64,000 nt of DNA, taken from positions 1,550,001 to 1,614,000 of the forward strand of contig NZ_UGOZ01000001.1 in assembly GCF_900452865.1 (NCBI RefSeq), read 5' to 3'. Numbering within the stretch: position 1 is the stretch's first letter; each line of letters begins with the position of its first letter. Both the position numbers and the translations under genes were made by a program. The notes beneath the pieces are model-generated. The model worked only from the letters and a program-made list of their open reading frames with translations, searched no databases and was not told the origin of the DNA. This document shows, piece by piece, positions 26,100 to 35,186 of this stretch. The DNA is from Legionella taurinensis (GTDB lineage: Bacteria; Pseudomonadota; Gammaproteobacteria; Legionellales; Legionellaceae).

Positions 26100-27226
26100 T
26101 CACGCAGCGCCGTCTGTTTGGCTTTAAGGATGGGTTTAAGGAGATAATCAAGAACCGACTTATGGCCAGTAAGAATATCCACAGTGGCCATCATCCCAGG
26201 GATAATGTAAAGGGGATCGGCCTCTGTTCCCAGGTAATTCTTATCGGTGCGCACGCGGATAATGTAATAAGTCTCTTCCTTGCCCTGCTTGTCATCGGTG
26301 ATGGTGTCTGCGCTGATTTGTTCGACTTTTCCTGACAGCCCCCCATAAATGGCGTAATCATAAGCCGTTAATTTCACTGTGGCGGATTGGCCATGCTTGA
26401 TAAAGCCAATGTCTGAGGGTTTGATTTTTGCCTCAATCAGCAAGGTGTCATCCAGCGGCACAATTTCGATGATGTCCATTCCAGGTTGAATCACACCGCC
26501 GACGGTGTTGATTTTGATGCGTTTAACAATGCCTTTCACCGGTGAGCGTACCGTCGTTCGGACCAGGCGGTCGGCATCCGCCGTGTGTGCCTCCTTCAGT
26601 GCGGCAAGATCGCCCTTGGCTTTGTTAAGCTGCTCCAGGGCTTCGGATTTAAATTGTGAAATTTTGCCTTTTATCTCATTGACAGTACGCTCAAGACGTA
26701 TGATTTCCACCTCTGACACCGCGCCCCGGCTGACTAAGGGTTTGGATAAATCCAACTCTTTAACGGCCAGTTTGAGGGCTAAATTGAGTTGTTTTAACTG
26801 GTCCTGACGGGAATCGAACAGTGCTTTTTCAGCCTCAGCGAGCTCAGGGTTTTCTTTTAACAGGTCCTCTGGAACGACCATGGGGATTTCATTCATCTCG
26901 GCATTAATGCGAAGAATTTGCATTTGCAGAGAGACCATTTTCTTTTGTGCTTCCTTAAAAGTGGCCATGAAGCGGGTATTATCAATTTGCATCAACACCT
27001 GATTGGCATCGACGACCTCGCCTTCCTTCACAAACAGTTTATTGACGATGCCTCCCTCGAGGTTTTGAATGATTTGCACCTGGCTTGAAGGGATCACCTT
27101 GCCTTGCCCGACAGTAACCTCATCCAACACGGCAAAATCAGCCCAGAGCAGGGCGCAAAGCAGGAAGAAGGCCGTACTCCACAGAATAACATGGGCAAAG
27201 AAGCGAGGTCGTTCAACGTGAATCAT
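26093..27226 (-). CDS. lssD: Type I secretion membrane fusion protein (HlyD family)
   Basis: Periplasmic adaptor linking an ABC exporter to a TolC-like outer-membrane channel, 377 residues. There is one N-terminal membrane helix (about residues 11-30), then a biotinyl-lipoyl half GGIVNKLFVKEGEVVDANQ, a long alpha-hairpin with coiled-coil character (about residues 85-210), the second lipoyl half VRSPVKGIVKRIKINTVGG and a beta-barrel end (GMMATVDILTGHKSVLDYLL). All parts of an HlyD protein are present. Its start overlaps the lssB stop by 4 bases. The symbol follows the Legionella lss locus by gene order and family; the outer-membrane partner is not in the window. Confidence 0.9.
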   Translation of the reverse strand: MIHVERPRFFAHVILWSTAFFLLCALLWADFAVLDEVTVGQGKVIPSSQVQIIQNLEGGIVNKLFVKEGEVVDANQVLMQIDNTRFMATFKEAQKKMVSLQMQILRINAEMNEIPMVVPEDLLKENPELAEAEKALFDSRQDQLKQLNLALKLAVKELDLSKPLVSRGAVSEVEIIRLERTVNEIKGKISQFKSEALEQLNKAKGDLAALKEAHTADADRLVRTTVRSPVKGIVKRIKINTVGGVIQPGMDIIEIVPLDDTLLIEAKIKPSDIGFIKHGQSATVKLTAYDYAIYGGLSGKVEQISADTITDDKQGKEETYYIIRVRTDKNYLGTEADPLYIIPGMMATVDILTGHKSVLDYLLKPILKAKQTALRER

Positions 27227-29385
27227 TGGCTCCCCTTGTCAATGGGCATGCCTGCTTTTAACGCAGCCAGTACCGACTCTTTAGGCCCATCAGCGATGAG
27301 AAAGCCGTCATCCAGGACAATCAGACGATCAACCAGTTCAAGCATCGACAATTTATGGGTTACTAACAGCAAAGTATGGTTCTTGGAAAGATGGTTATCC
27401 AGCGCCTTTTTCAGGCGGCGCTCACTGTTGTCATCCATGGCCGAGGTTGGTTCATCGAGCAGTAAAATGTTCGGGTCGCGTAATAGCGCCCTGGCAATGG
27501 CAACCGCTTGCCGCTGGCCTCCCGACAATTCGCTGCCTTTTTCACCCACCTGCCGATCAAAGCCATTAGGGTGCTTGTTGGTAAAGGCACCGACTCCCGC
27601 GATGTTGGCCGCCTGAATCAAAGCGGCGTCATCGATAAAGGGCGCGCCAATGATGATGTTTTCCCTGACGCTGCCATAAAACAGCGACACATCCTGAGGG
27701 ACATAACCAATCTGCTGACGTAAATCGTCGGGATTGATTTGTCGATAATCCGTACCGTCCAGCAAAATGGTGCCTTCAGTGGGCAGGTACAATTTTAAAA
27801 TCAAACGGGCTAACGTCGATTTTCCTGAACCCACCCGGCCAATAATGGCGACACGCTCGCCCGGGGTGATTTTAAAGTTAATGCGTTTGAGCACTGCATT
27901 GGTGTCGTCATAGGAAAAACTAACCTGCTTAAACTCGATATCGCCCTGTAAAACCGGACGGTTTAAATAACGGACCGTTTCCTCGGCATCAACCGGCAAT
28001 TGCATAATCCGGTTTAAGGACTTAAGCGCATTGACGGATTGATAATAACGAGTCAACAGAGAGGCCAATTGCGGCATAGGCCCCAAGGCGCGGCCAGTGA
28101 GGATCGTGCAGGCAATCAACGCCCCTGTTGTCAATTCGCCCTCGCTGATGGCATACACGCCGGCAATGATGACAATGATGGTTGCCGCCTGTTGGGCAAA
28201 GAGACTTAAGTTAATGCTGGAATTGGATACCATTCTTAATTTAATGCCGTTTTTAGCCGCAAGATGAATTAATTGCTCCCATCGGGATTGCAGAACAGAT
28301 TCGGCGCCGGTTGTTTTAATGGCCTCTATGTTAGACAGTGATTCAAACAGCGTCGCCTGCTTTTCGGCGGCAAACTGGTAAGATTGGCGTGTTAATTTAA
28401 TCAATGGCCACTGCAGAACAACACCAATGCTCAGAATCAAAGGGATAATGAGCAGCGGCACTAAAAAAAGATTACCGGCAATGAAATAAATCACGAGGAT
28501 ATACAGCAGCGAAAAAGGCAGATCAATCAGCACCGTAATGGTGCTTGAGGTTATAAAGTCGCGAAAAACTTCAAAGGACTGGACGGTGTTGGCCAACGCG
28601 CCGACCGATTTGGGTCGGGTCATCATGTTTATGCCCAATATTTGCTCAAATATTGAAGCGGACAATTCTTCATCCGTGCGTTTACTGGCCAAATCAAGGA
28701 AATAAGCACGCAGTGTTTTGAAAATTAAATCAAAAACAAAGACCAACGCCACGCCGCTGGCTAATACCCACATGGTTTCTATGGCGTTGTTCGGTACGAC
28801 CCGGTCATAGACATTCATAGTAAACAGGGGAATCACCAGGGCAAATAAATTGATCAGTAGGGAGGCCACCAGCACTTCCGAGTAAGTGGGTATGGATTTA
28901 ATGATGACTTTCCAAAACCAGTTTTTGGGCGGCTTGCCCAGGGTTTCTTCAGAGCGAGTGGTGTATTTGTAGCGTGGTTGAAGGTGAATCGCCTGACCGC
29001 TGTACTCGTTTGCAATGGTTTCCGGTTCAGCTAAAAGGTGGGGAGAGGCCGGATTAATGATTTTCTGTCGGCCTTCCTCATCCTGTATGAGCAGGCAGGC
29101 CTTTTCATTGTCCAGCAGCAGGATCACGGGCAATGAGTCCTGATTGAAGTCATTAATGCCTCTGTGCAGCGCCTTGCTGCTTAAAGAGGCTCTTTCGGCT
29201 GCACGAGGCAGGAGATTAACATCCAGACGGCCTTTTTTCAGTGGGAGCCTCGCCGTTAAGGATTGTGCTGAATAGGGATTCTGATAATAACGGGTTATCA
29301 GCACCAGGCACGCGAGCAGCGAGTCCTGCGAGGGCAGGGATTCAAAATCGATGGTAGACCAGGATTGTTGACGGAAAGTAGGCAT
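27223..29385 (-). CDS. lssB: Type I secretion ABC transporter with C39-like domain
   Basis: Exporter ATPase fused to its membrane domain, 720 residues. N-terminal peptidase-C39-like domain (about residues 10-145) in which the catalytic cysteine position of the Q-D/E-C-G box is serine (S22 in SQDSLLACL). Next come six membrane helices (about 165-450) and the ATPase: Walker A GRVGSGKSTLARL, signature ELSGGQRQAVAIARALL, Walker B NILLLDEPTSAMD. A degenerate C39 domain marks exporters of large RTX/LapA-type substrates, where it holds the substrate rather than cutting it. The most likely cargo is a large repeat protein encoded elsewhere. Coupled to lssD. Confidence 0.9.
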   Translation of the reverse strand: MPTFRQQSWSTIDFESLPSQDSLLACLVLITRYYQNPYSAQSLTARLPLKKGRLDVNLLPRAAERASLSSKALHRGINDFNQDSLPVILLLDNEKACLLIQDEEGRQKIINPASPHLLAEPETIANEYSGQAIHLQPRYKYTTRSEETLGKPPKNWFWKVIIKSIPTYSEVLVASLLINLFALVIPLFTMNVYDRVVPNNAIETMWVLASGVALVFVFDLIFKTLRAYFLDLASKRTDEELSASIFEQILGINMMTRPKSVGALANTVQSFEVFRDFITSSTITVLIDLPFSLLYILVIYFIAGNLFLVPLLIIPLILSIGVVLQWPLIKLTRQSYQFAAEKQATLFESLSNIEAIKTTGAESVLQSRWEQLIHLAAKNGIKLRMVSNSSINLSLFAQQAATIIVIIAGVYAISEGELTTGALIACTILTGRALGPMPQLASLLTRYYQSVNALKSLNRIMQLPVDAEETVRYLNRPVLQGDIEFKQVSFSYDDTNAVLKRINFKITPGERVAIIGRVGSGKSTLARLILKLYLPTEGTILLDGTDYRQINPDDLRQQIGYVPQDVSLFYGSVRENIIIGAPFIDDAALIQAANIAGVGAFTNKHPNGFDRQVGEKGSELSGGQRQAVAIARALLRDPNILLLDEPTSAMDDNSERRLKKALDNHLSKNHTLLLVTHKLSMLELVDRLIVLDDGFLIADGPKESVLAALKAGMPIDKGSQ

Positions 29386-29457
29386 GCCTAAATACAGGTT
29401 ATTTTTTTATCAGTATAGTGTTTATTTGCTGCAATAGCAGAACGAGACCTCCGGGGA

Positions 29458-29474
29458 CTTAACTATTCCTTAAT
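29458..29474 (+). promoter_or_regulatory. PmrA-box-like direct repeat before the 1413-residue gene
   Basis: CTTAAC, five bases, CTTAAT, so two half-sites 11 bases apart, matching the Legionella PmrA consensus half-site cTTAAT and spacing. A TATAAT lies at 29485-29490, 10 bases beyond the second half-site, and the ATG follows at 29526. This is the layout expected when PmrA replaces a good -35. The first half-site has one departure (C for the final T). Confidence 0.55.
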
Positions 29475-29484
29475 TTACCCTGCG

Positions 29485-29490
29485 TATAAT
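29485..29490 (+). promoter_or_regulatory. -10 element of the 1413-residue gene
   Basis: Perfect TATAAT 35 bases before the ATG. No good -35 hexamer stands at 16-18 bases, which fits an activator-dependent promoter using the PmrA-like box just upstream. Confidence 0.55.
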
Positions 29491-29525
29491 CAAAATATTG
29501 ACAACAAGACTGAGTATATTTCAGT

Positions 29526-32500
29526 ATGGTTAAGTTGTATTCCAAGAAAAGAGTCAATTTTGGCAAGCCTGGGGTAAGTGATTTACCACGGTATGAATTT
29601 CACCGAAGCGTGAGACAAGCCATTGAGGTGTCGGCTACGAGTTTCTCTCATCAAGAAGTCAGAGGAGGCATGGTCTATCAGTGGGATAACATTGCTCCTG
29701 AAGTGGCCCTGGTTATCATGCAGGACGCCCAGAATGAGGGCATTGCTATTCAACAGGAAGTCATCAAGACACTCGGGGTTAAGCCTTACAATGAAGCCAT
29801 TTTACAGGCTGTGATTGATACACTGAACGCCAATGCTGATTACGCACTGTTTACCAAAAAACTGGCGCTTAGGATCAGCAAAGGGCATTCCAGTCAATTA
29901 ACCATGGATGTACTGTCTTCCGCAGGAATCACGACAGAAGGGGAATTGGATCAGATTTTCACCGACATGGTGCTGCAAGAAAAAAAATTAGGTAAAAATT
30001 ACCCGAATTTTTCCAAAATTAAAAAAACCGACGATTATCAGCAATTGTTAGATTACTTAGCCAGTAATCCGGTGTTTGATAAATTCCTAAGATCGTTCAC
30101 TGACAGGATAGCTTACGAGTACAATAAAGGCCGTCCAACGGATCAGCAGGTCACGGCGCCTGCCTCACTCAACCGTACAAGCCTGGCTGACTTTTTAAAA
30201 GCGGTCAGTTACTCGGTTGAACACGGTGAGCCTAAAGGGTCTTTAAAAAAAAATACCCTCTACGTTGAGGTTATAAATCAAAACCTGCAATATACTGTCA
30301 TGTCCCCCACTGGGGAAAAAATAACCGATACGATCCCCTTAAAAACCCTGGGATTGGATTGGGATGAACAGACCTCTCAGGAACAACTGAACGAACAGTT
30401 GCCGGCTATACTGGCGATTACCGCACAACGCGGGCATACCGGCGACCTGGCCCTTCACTCTACCGAAGCATTAAAAATAAAAGGGTACCGTTACCTGGCG
30501 GGTGAAGAAGTCAATCATGATGTCTTTTTGTCTTACTTACCCGCGATTGATCTGGTTAAGGATGAAAAATACAAATTCACGCTTTATCGATGGTTAGAGC
30601 AACCCAGTAATCTGAATAAATTGAAAGATCAACTGGTCAAAGGGGCTTGCCAACGTCTGATGAATGAGGTGGACAAACACATCAAAGAAGCCGCGTCACT
30701 GCCAGAAATACCTTCCGAATTGAAAGAAGAAATCAATCAAGTTGGGCATCTGTTGAAAGAAATGATTCAGTTGGTGGCCTCGTTGGACAATGACCTTAAT
30801 GCCCTGGATGAGGGACTGGATAAGAAAATAAGGGAGTTGAAAAAACGCCTGTTAACCATCAAAGAATACTACAGTACAACACCGATTGCGGTATCGGGAC
30901 TCTCGACGCCGACTACTGCAGGGAATTTTGAACACTTTGTTAAACGGGTTTTATTCCATAGCGCCAGTGAAAAAGTCATGCAGATAGTCCCGAACGCCAA
31001 CATGACGTCCAAAGCCTTACGCCTGGATTTGATGGATGTTGTGCAGGCATTCATTCATGATAGAACGTATATTCTAGCGAGGGACAGTGTCAGTAAAAAA
31101 GAACAAAGCTTATTTCTGGATGAAGCCGGTGAATTGATCAGTCCTGCGGTAGCCTTAAGAAATGGCTTAAAAGCCAATATCACAACCCAGCTGAAAAGCA
31201 GCATTCACCATTATCATGCCATTCAGAGTTATCAAAACGATAAGTTAAGTCTGCAACAAGCTCCGCTGAGTTTTAGAGGCGGAAATTTAACCAATTCGTT
31301 GGCTGAGACCAAGTCATTTGCTAAAAAAATGACACGCGAAGGTGAATATTCAGCGGATAGCCATTTACTCATCGGGCAGGAAAATAATTTACACAAGCAC
31401 GAAGTGCGCTCAGGTGCGGCGGCCACGCTAATTGCGGCAACCGGAGTCGACGGGACTCGCTCCGTGACGGATAAATTTACTATTGCCATTGATTTTGGCG
31501 GGCAAAAGGACGTCAAAATTCTCTATGTTTTACGAGGTAAACCCGCATTCCATACTCAATCATTTATAGATCCTTTCGGTAAAAATAAATTAAGTGAAAT
31601 TGCTTATACCCACATTACCCCTGATGACTACGTTATGACGGTGATTTACGATAAAAACAACGTCATACTCGATGTCATTCCTGGCAATTTAAATGGTGAA
31701 ATAGAGGGTGTAAGCGATTTTTCTCAAAAAGTATTGGCTGCCTGCCTCGATTTTTACAACCAGAAGCATAATACCGACCTGGATTACAAAGCACCCTTGA
31801 AATTGCCGGAACCCGATGCGCAAACTCACCTGCCTACGGGGCACTTGTATAGGCGTCAGTCTTTCATTGATATACTCCGTGCTCATCAGAAAGACACAGG
31901 CAAGCAGTCCGTAGAGCGGATTACCCGGTTAGGCACCATTCGCATTGAGCGCGCCATTGAGAATGGTCATAAAAAATTAAAGATGCAAACCCTGCAGAGC
32001 GAAACCAGCCTGGTTTCGTCTCCTGCTTTTAAATTACAATTCAATCAGGATCCGTTTCCACGCGGCGTGATCGAACTGGAAAAAGAAAGAGAGACTGCTG
32101 TAGCTCATTACAATATGAGACACATTCTGACGCTGAAAGGATTTACTCACTGGACTAAAAAAGAAAGGAAATTGCAGGAAGAGTTTAATCGAATCTTACA
32201 GCCAGACTTCATGGAGGGGGACATCCAGCAGCAATTAGCCCAGGCTGATGTTGCTCAGGAGGGATGGCTGACTGATGTTCTGGTGCCGACCATCAACACG
32301 GCATTGTTACTGCACGTGGCGGCGCGCTTGATTACCGATTATCAAATTGACATCGAAGAGGTCAATGAATGCGCCCAGATGCTGTGTCAGGATCAGGAAT
32401 TTATTTCCAGCGAGGCGTTTTCTCAATTGAACCAGCAATGGAAGCAGGGGTATGACGTATTCACGCCTCATGATACCACGGGCGTCTATCAACAGTGCTT

Positions 32501-33767
32501 AAGCCGGGCACGGTTGAAAATGACGACTCTTTACCCTCATCTTGACGAGAGTACTGATATCTACAGTGAAAAATTTGAAGCCTGCATGGCGATAGAAAGA
32601 AATAAAATACGCAAACAGGTCGTCCATCAATTGATGTCGGATTTCCTGGATAAACACATGGACAATCTGGCGGCAAAAGCCCAGCTCGCTAAAAAACCGG
32701 TTTATAAACTGGAAGACAATCAGGACTTTGTTTTCTTAGGCCCTGCTGCAAGCGGTAAAAGTACCATTTCCCGTCAATATGTTTCTGAAAGCGATAAAGT
32801 GAAGTATGTTTCTTTAGCCACCGATGATTACCGTGGAATCTGTAAACCCAATACCCAGGCCTTCGAGCAGAAAGAAACAGACCAGGTCTTTATTCGTACA
32901 CAGGACAGTGCCTATTTAGTCGGTGAACTGGTTGAGGCCCGTTTGAAAGCGAAAAAAGAAGAAAGGCCGAATGTCATTGTGGATGGGGTAACCTACAAAT
33001 CGTTTCATCGAGAATTGGTGGAAAAGAACAGTAATTCCGTTATTGTGTGCGCCTGCCTGGATAATGTGGATGAGGTGGTCAAACGGTGTTATGCTCGTGC
33101 AATACAGGAAGATTCCGGATCGGCTGACAAGGGCCGACACGTGAATACCACCAGCCTGCTTGACATGCACAAAACAGCCAGCATCAATTTAATTGCGTAC
33201 TGCCCGGAAAATACCGTCATCAAGCTTTATAATACCAATATCCCTAAAGGACAAACCCCGCCGCTCATTGCGACCCTTAATACGATGAACAATCAAAAAA
33301 CCTTGACCATCACCCAAACCAGCGGGGCACTGGTGGCAATGGCGTCCTTTTTTAACAAATCGCGTTTAAACAGTGAAGCAAAAAACACCGACAGCTTATT
33401 CATCCGGAAAATGGAGGACCCTTCGTTCAAGATTGATTCTTTATTTGCCACGATGGATCGCGGTTTCAAGATCGTTCTCAATGGCGAGGAAAGCAAGCCC
33501 TGCATCATTCTTGAAAAGAAAAACGGTGTCATTATCATGGACATTGTTAATCCCGTCGAGGTGAAAATCAAGCTGATGGAAAAGGGCCCGGATACACCTT
33601 TATTAAATCAGCTAATCTTATATGGAGAACTCGGCAGCCTTAGAAAGCTCAGGGAAGAATGCCTGTTGCATCCTGATATGGATAAGGTAGTCCTGGATTA
33701 CCTTGATAAACGGATAGCCGTTATGCCGCTTCAAAAGCAGGCCAGCGCGCCTCCTGGAATAAATTAG
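29526..33767 (+). CDS. Large putative Dot/Icm effector with zeta-toxin-like P-loop kinase domain
   Basis: A 1413-residue protein I cannot match by name. N-terminal third: soluble, no signal peptide. A coiled-coil-rich stretch lies at about residues 366-450 (LKEEINQVGHLLKEMIQL). Around residue 647 a beta-rich segment begins (FTIAIDFGGQKDVKILYVLRG). The recognisable part is a P-loop kinase module at about 1065-1235: Walker A GPAASGKST (1072-1080), TDDYR with Asp1100/Asp1101 and Arg1103, VDGVTYK (1153-1158), and RCYARAIQ followed by KGRHVN (Arg1204). Order and spacing resemble zeta toxins/UDP-GlcNAc kinases and related AAA_33 kinases, but no antitoxin gene is adjacent. The tail has no clear Glu-rich secretion patch. 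Size, eukaryote-like layout, PmrA-like promoter and placement inside the lss cluster on the opposite strand suggest a translocated effector; this is inference. Base composition looks more A/T-rich than its neighbours. Confidence 0.7.
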   Translation: MVKLYSKKRVNFGKPGVSDLPRYEFHRSVRQAIEVSATSFSHQEVRGGMVYQWDNIAPEVALVIMQDAQNEGIAIQQEVIKTLGVKPYNEAILQAVIDTLNANADYALFTKKLALRISKGHSSQLTMDVLSSAGITTEGELDQIFTDMVLQEKKLGKNYPNFSKIKKTDDYQQLLDYLASNPVFDKFLRSFTDRIAYEYNKGRPTDQQVTAPASLNRTSLADFLKAVSYSVEHGEPKGSLKKNTLYVEVINQNLQYTVMSPTGEKITDTIPLKTLGLDWDEQTSQEQLNEQLPAILAITAQRGHTGDLALHSTEALKIKGYRYLAGEEVNHDVFLSYLPAIDLVKDEKYKFTLYRWLEQPSNLNKLKDQLVKGACQRLMNEVDKHIKEAASLPEIPSELKEEINQVGHLLKEMIQLVASLDNDLNALDEGLDKKIRELKKRLLTIKEYYSTTPIAVSGLSTPTTAGNFEHFVKRVLFHSASEKVMQIVPNANMTSKALRLDLMDVVQAFIHDRTYILARDSVSKKEQSLFLDEAGELISPAVALRNGLKANITTQLKSSIHHYHAIQSYQNDKLSLQQAPLSFRGGNLTNSLAETKSFAKKMTREGEYSADSHLLIGQENNLHKHEVRSGAAATLIAATGVDGTRSVTDKFTIAIDFGGQKDVKILYVLRGKPAFHTQSFIDPFGKNKLSEIAYTHITPDDYVMTVIYDKNNVILDVIPGNLNGEIEGVSDFSQKVLAACLDFYNQKHNTDLDYKAPLKLPEPDAQTHLPTGHLYRRQSFIDILRAHQKDTGKQSVERITRLGTIRIERAIENGHKKLKMQTLQSETSLVSSPAFKLQFNQDPFPRGVIELEKERETAVAHYNMRHILTLKGFTHWTKKERKLQEEFNRILQPDFMEGDIQQQLAQADVAQEGWLTDVLVPTINTALLLHVAARLITDYQIDIEEVNECAQMLCQDQEFISSEAFSQLNQQWKQGYDVFTPHDTTGVYQQCLSRARLKMTTLYPHLDESTDIYSEKFEACMAIERNKIRKQVVHQLMSDFLDKHMDNLAAKAQLAKKPVYKLEDNQDFVFLGPAASGKSTISRQYVSESDKVKYVSLATDDYRGICKPNTQAFEQKETDQVFIRTQDSAYLVGELVEARLKAKKEERPNVIVDGVTYKSFHRELVEKNSNSVIVCACLDNVDEVVKRCYARAIQEDSGSADKGRHVNTTSLLDMHKTASINLIAYCPENTVIKLYNTNIPKGQTPPLIATLNTMNNQKTLTITQTSGALVAMASFFNKSRLNSEAKNTDSLFIRKMEDPSFKIDSLFATMDRGFKIVLNGEESKPCIILEKKNGVIIMDIVNPVEVKIKLMEKGPDTPLLNQLILYGELGSLRKLREECLLHPDMDKVVLDYLDKRIAVMPLQKQASAPPGIN

Positions 33768-33823
33768 GCCTATCGGGCCCCTGGGGATATAATGGTCTGA
33801 AAAATGGCATTTTGGAGAGGGAG

Positions 33824-34297
33824 ATGACTTTTCATAAAAAAGAAGTACCACCGTATCAACAAAAGATGAATGAATACCTTGCACGAGTTGCAGACTTTAT
33901 CGACAATGTCTATGGCGCCATGGCTGATCAGACCGTTGACGAGAAGGAAAGGCAGCATCGTTTAGATGCCTTTACGCTGTTATTGCTAAAAGCCACCCAT
34001 GCCGAGCCAGCTCAATTCAAAAAGGAGTTTTCCAGTCATTTTCCGTTAATGGAGAACGATACGACCATTCAGTATATCCATAACTATTTATGCGAGATCA
34101 ATGGATTTTGTACAAAAACACTGAGTGATGAGTATGAAAATTACAAACCCCTTTTTGATTCAATCACGTTTCTTTTGCCAGAAACCAGGCAGTTAATCAG
34201 AGAGCAGCTCAGTAAACAACTGAGCGATTTGATTTTAAAGAAAACCAATACGCCGATTTCCTCAGAGCCTTTGGCGAAAAAACCAGGAAGCCCTTGA
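33824..34297 (+). CDS. Uncharacterised 157-residue protein downstream of the large kinase-like gene
   Basis: Not recognised. It is a soluble, mostly helical protein of 157 residues with no signal peptide or membrane segment; the last twenty residues are rich in Lys, Pro, Ser and Thr (KKTNTPISSEPLAKKPGSP). The ATG at 33824 has GAGAGGGAG directly before it. It starts 56 bases after the stop of the large gene, and the gap holds TATAAT at 33788-33793, so it may be co-transcribed or have its own promoter. With the large gene it forms a two-gene block on the strand opposite to the lss genes. A chaperone, partner or second effector are possible but unsupported by motif. Confidence 0.65.
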   Translation: MTFHKKEVPPYQQKMNEYLARVADFIDNVYGAMADQTVDEKERQHRLDAFTLLLLKATHAEPAQFKKEFSSHFPLMENDTTIQYIHNYLCEINGFCTKTLSDEYENYKPLFDSITFLLPETRQLIREQLSKQLSDLILKKTNTPISSEPLAKKPGSP

Positions 34298-34373
34298 TGG
34301 ATCCAGTGCATGGCTGCAAGACAACCGCTTCCATTGAGAAAGACAGCCATGTTGCCATTGCAACGAGTCGAAC

Positions 34374-35084
34374 TTAAGACATTTTCTTTCCGGTTTCAAA
34401 CGGTTTGAGAGCAGCCTCAATTTGCTTGTAGAGTTCAGGCAGCCATCGAGGCTGAGCAAAATTGGAAGTGGCCGGCTTGTCTTTGCGCAAGTCATTGGGG
34501 GCTATAATCACCTTGATATGACTTAGCCCCACTCGTCTTGCCAGCAGGAACAGCTGATCTATGGGGCGATCGCCGATGGCCAGACAGCCTACTGACATCG
34601 ATTTGCCATGCAGAAAAATATTATTTCCAAGCCGGTGCCGGCCGTCTTTAATGGCCTGCAGACGATCAAAATTGTTAGGATAATCAATCATCATGGATAA
34701 ATGCATGCTGCTGAATGGGTTAAATGTCACCAGACGGTAAATGCCTTCAGGAATCTGGCCATCCCGTTCTTTTAATTTCGGCCCTAAACGTCCACTGAAG
34801 GCTGTTAATGGATAGGTATGGATATAGTGCCAGGCCTGATTATCATTTCTCGCCCAGAGTTCAATGCGGCGTTCTTTTTTAAAGGCCAGCAATGCCACAT
34901 CCTTTGGAGGATAGGCAACCTGAGCTTTGGCAAAAAAGCGTTTTAATTCGGGTTCGGTGCGTAAACCGTAACGGATGATGGCATTGTCAACCGCTTTATC
35001 CCAATTCAGTTTGGGAGCCATCGCCAGGGTCATACTGCAAACCAAATATAAAACAGTAAAGAATAGAATGCGCATAATAGTCAT
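34374..35084 (-). CDS. L,D-transpeptidase (YkuD) family protein, YafK-like
   Basis: Exported YkuD-domain protein of 236 residues. Signal peptide at the N-terminus (VLYLVCSMTLAMA), then a short helical region and the catalytic YkuD domain ending in FLHGKSMSVGCLAIGD, which contains the active-site H...S-x-G-C pattern with the nucleophilic cysteine. The pattern and the DGQIPEGIYRL segment are closest to E. coli YafK/DpaA, which removes or remodels peptidoglycan-bound proteins rather than cross-linking. It lies 102 bases after lssZ on the same strand, so it may take the position of an lss accessory gene (lssA?), which I cannot confirm. Confidence 0.85.
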   Translation of the reverse strand: MTIMRILFFTVLYLVCSMTLAMAPKLNWDKAVDNAIIRYGLRTEPELKRFFAKAQVAYPPKDVALLAFKKERRIELWARNDNQAWHYIHTYPLTAFSGRLGPKLKERDGQIPEGIYRLVTFNPFSSMHLSMMIDYPNNFDRLQAIKDGRHRLGNNIFLHGKSMSVGCLAIGDRPIDQLFLLARRVGLSHIKVIIAPNDLRKDKPATSNFAQPRWLPELYKQIEAALKPFETGKKMS

Positions 35085-35186
35085 AGCATAAAAATTTTCA
35101 TCATGTTATCAAATAAACACAAAATGGAACAATTTAACCACTTTGCAAAATTTAATGCCTCTCTTCCTGCTGCCGGGTTTTTACCA

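Noticed and set aside
29505-29520. TTGACA ... TATATT before the 1413-residue gene as a sigma-70 promoter (TTGACA near 29500)
   Set aside because: The two hexamers are only 11 bases apart, too close for a promoter; the upstream TATAAT with the PmrA-like box fits better.
29526-33767. Reading the zeta-like module as half of a chromosomal toxin-antitoxin pair
   Set aside because: The protein is far larger than zeta toxins, there is no epsilon-like gene before it, and the following gene shows no antitoxin features.
34309-34364. Inverted repeats CATGGCTG/CAGCCATG and GTTGC/GCAAC after the 157-residue gene
   Set aside because: The first has a loop of about 27 bases and the second only five paired bases, so neither is a convincing terminator.
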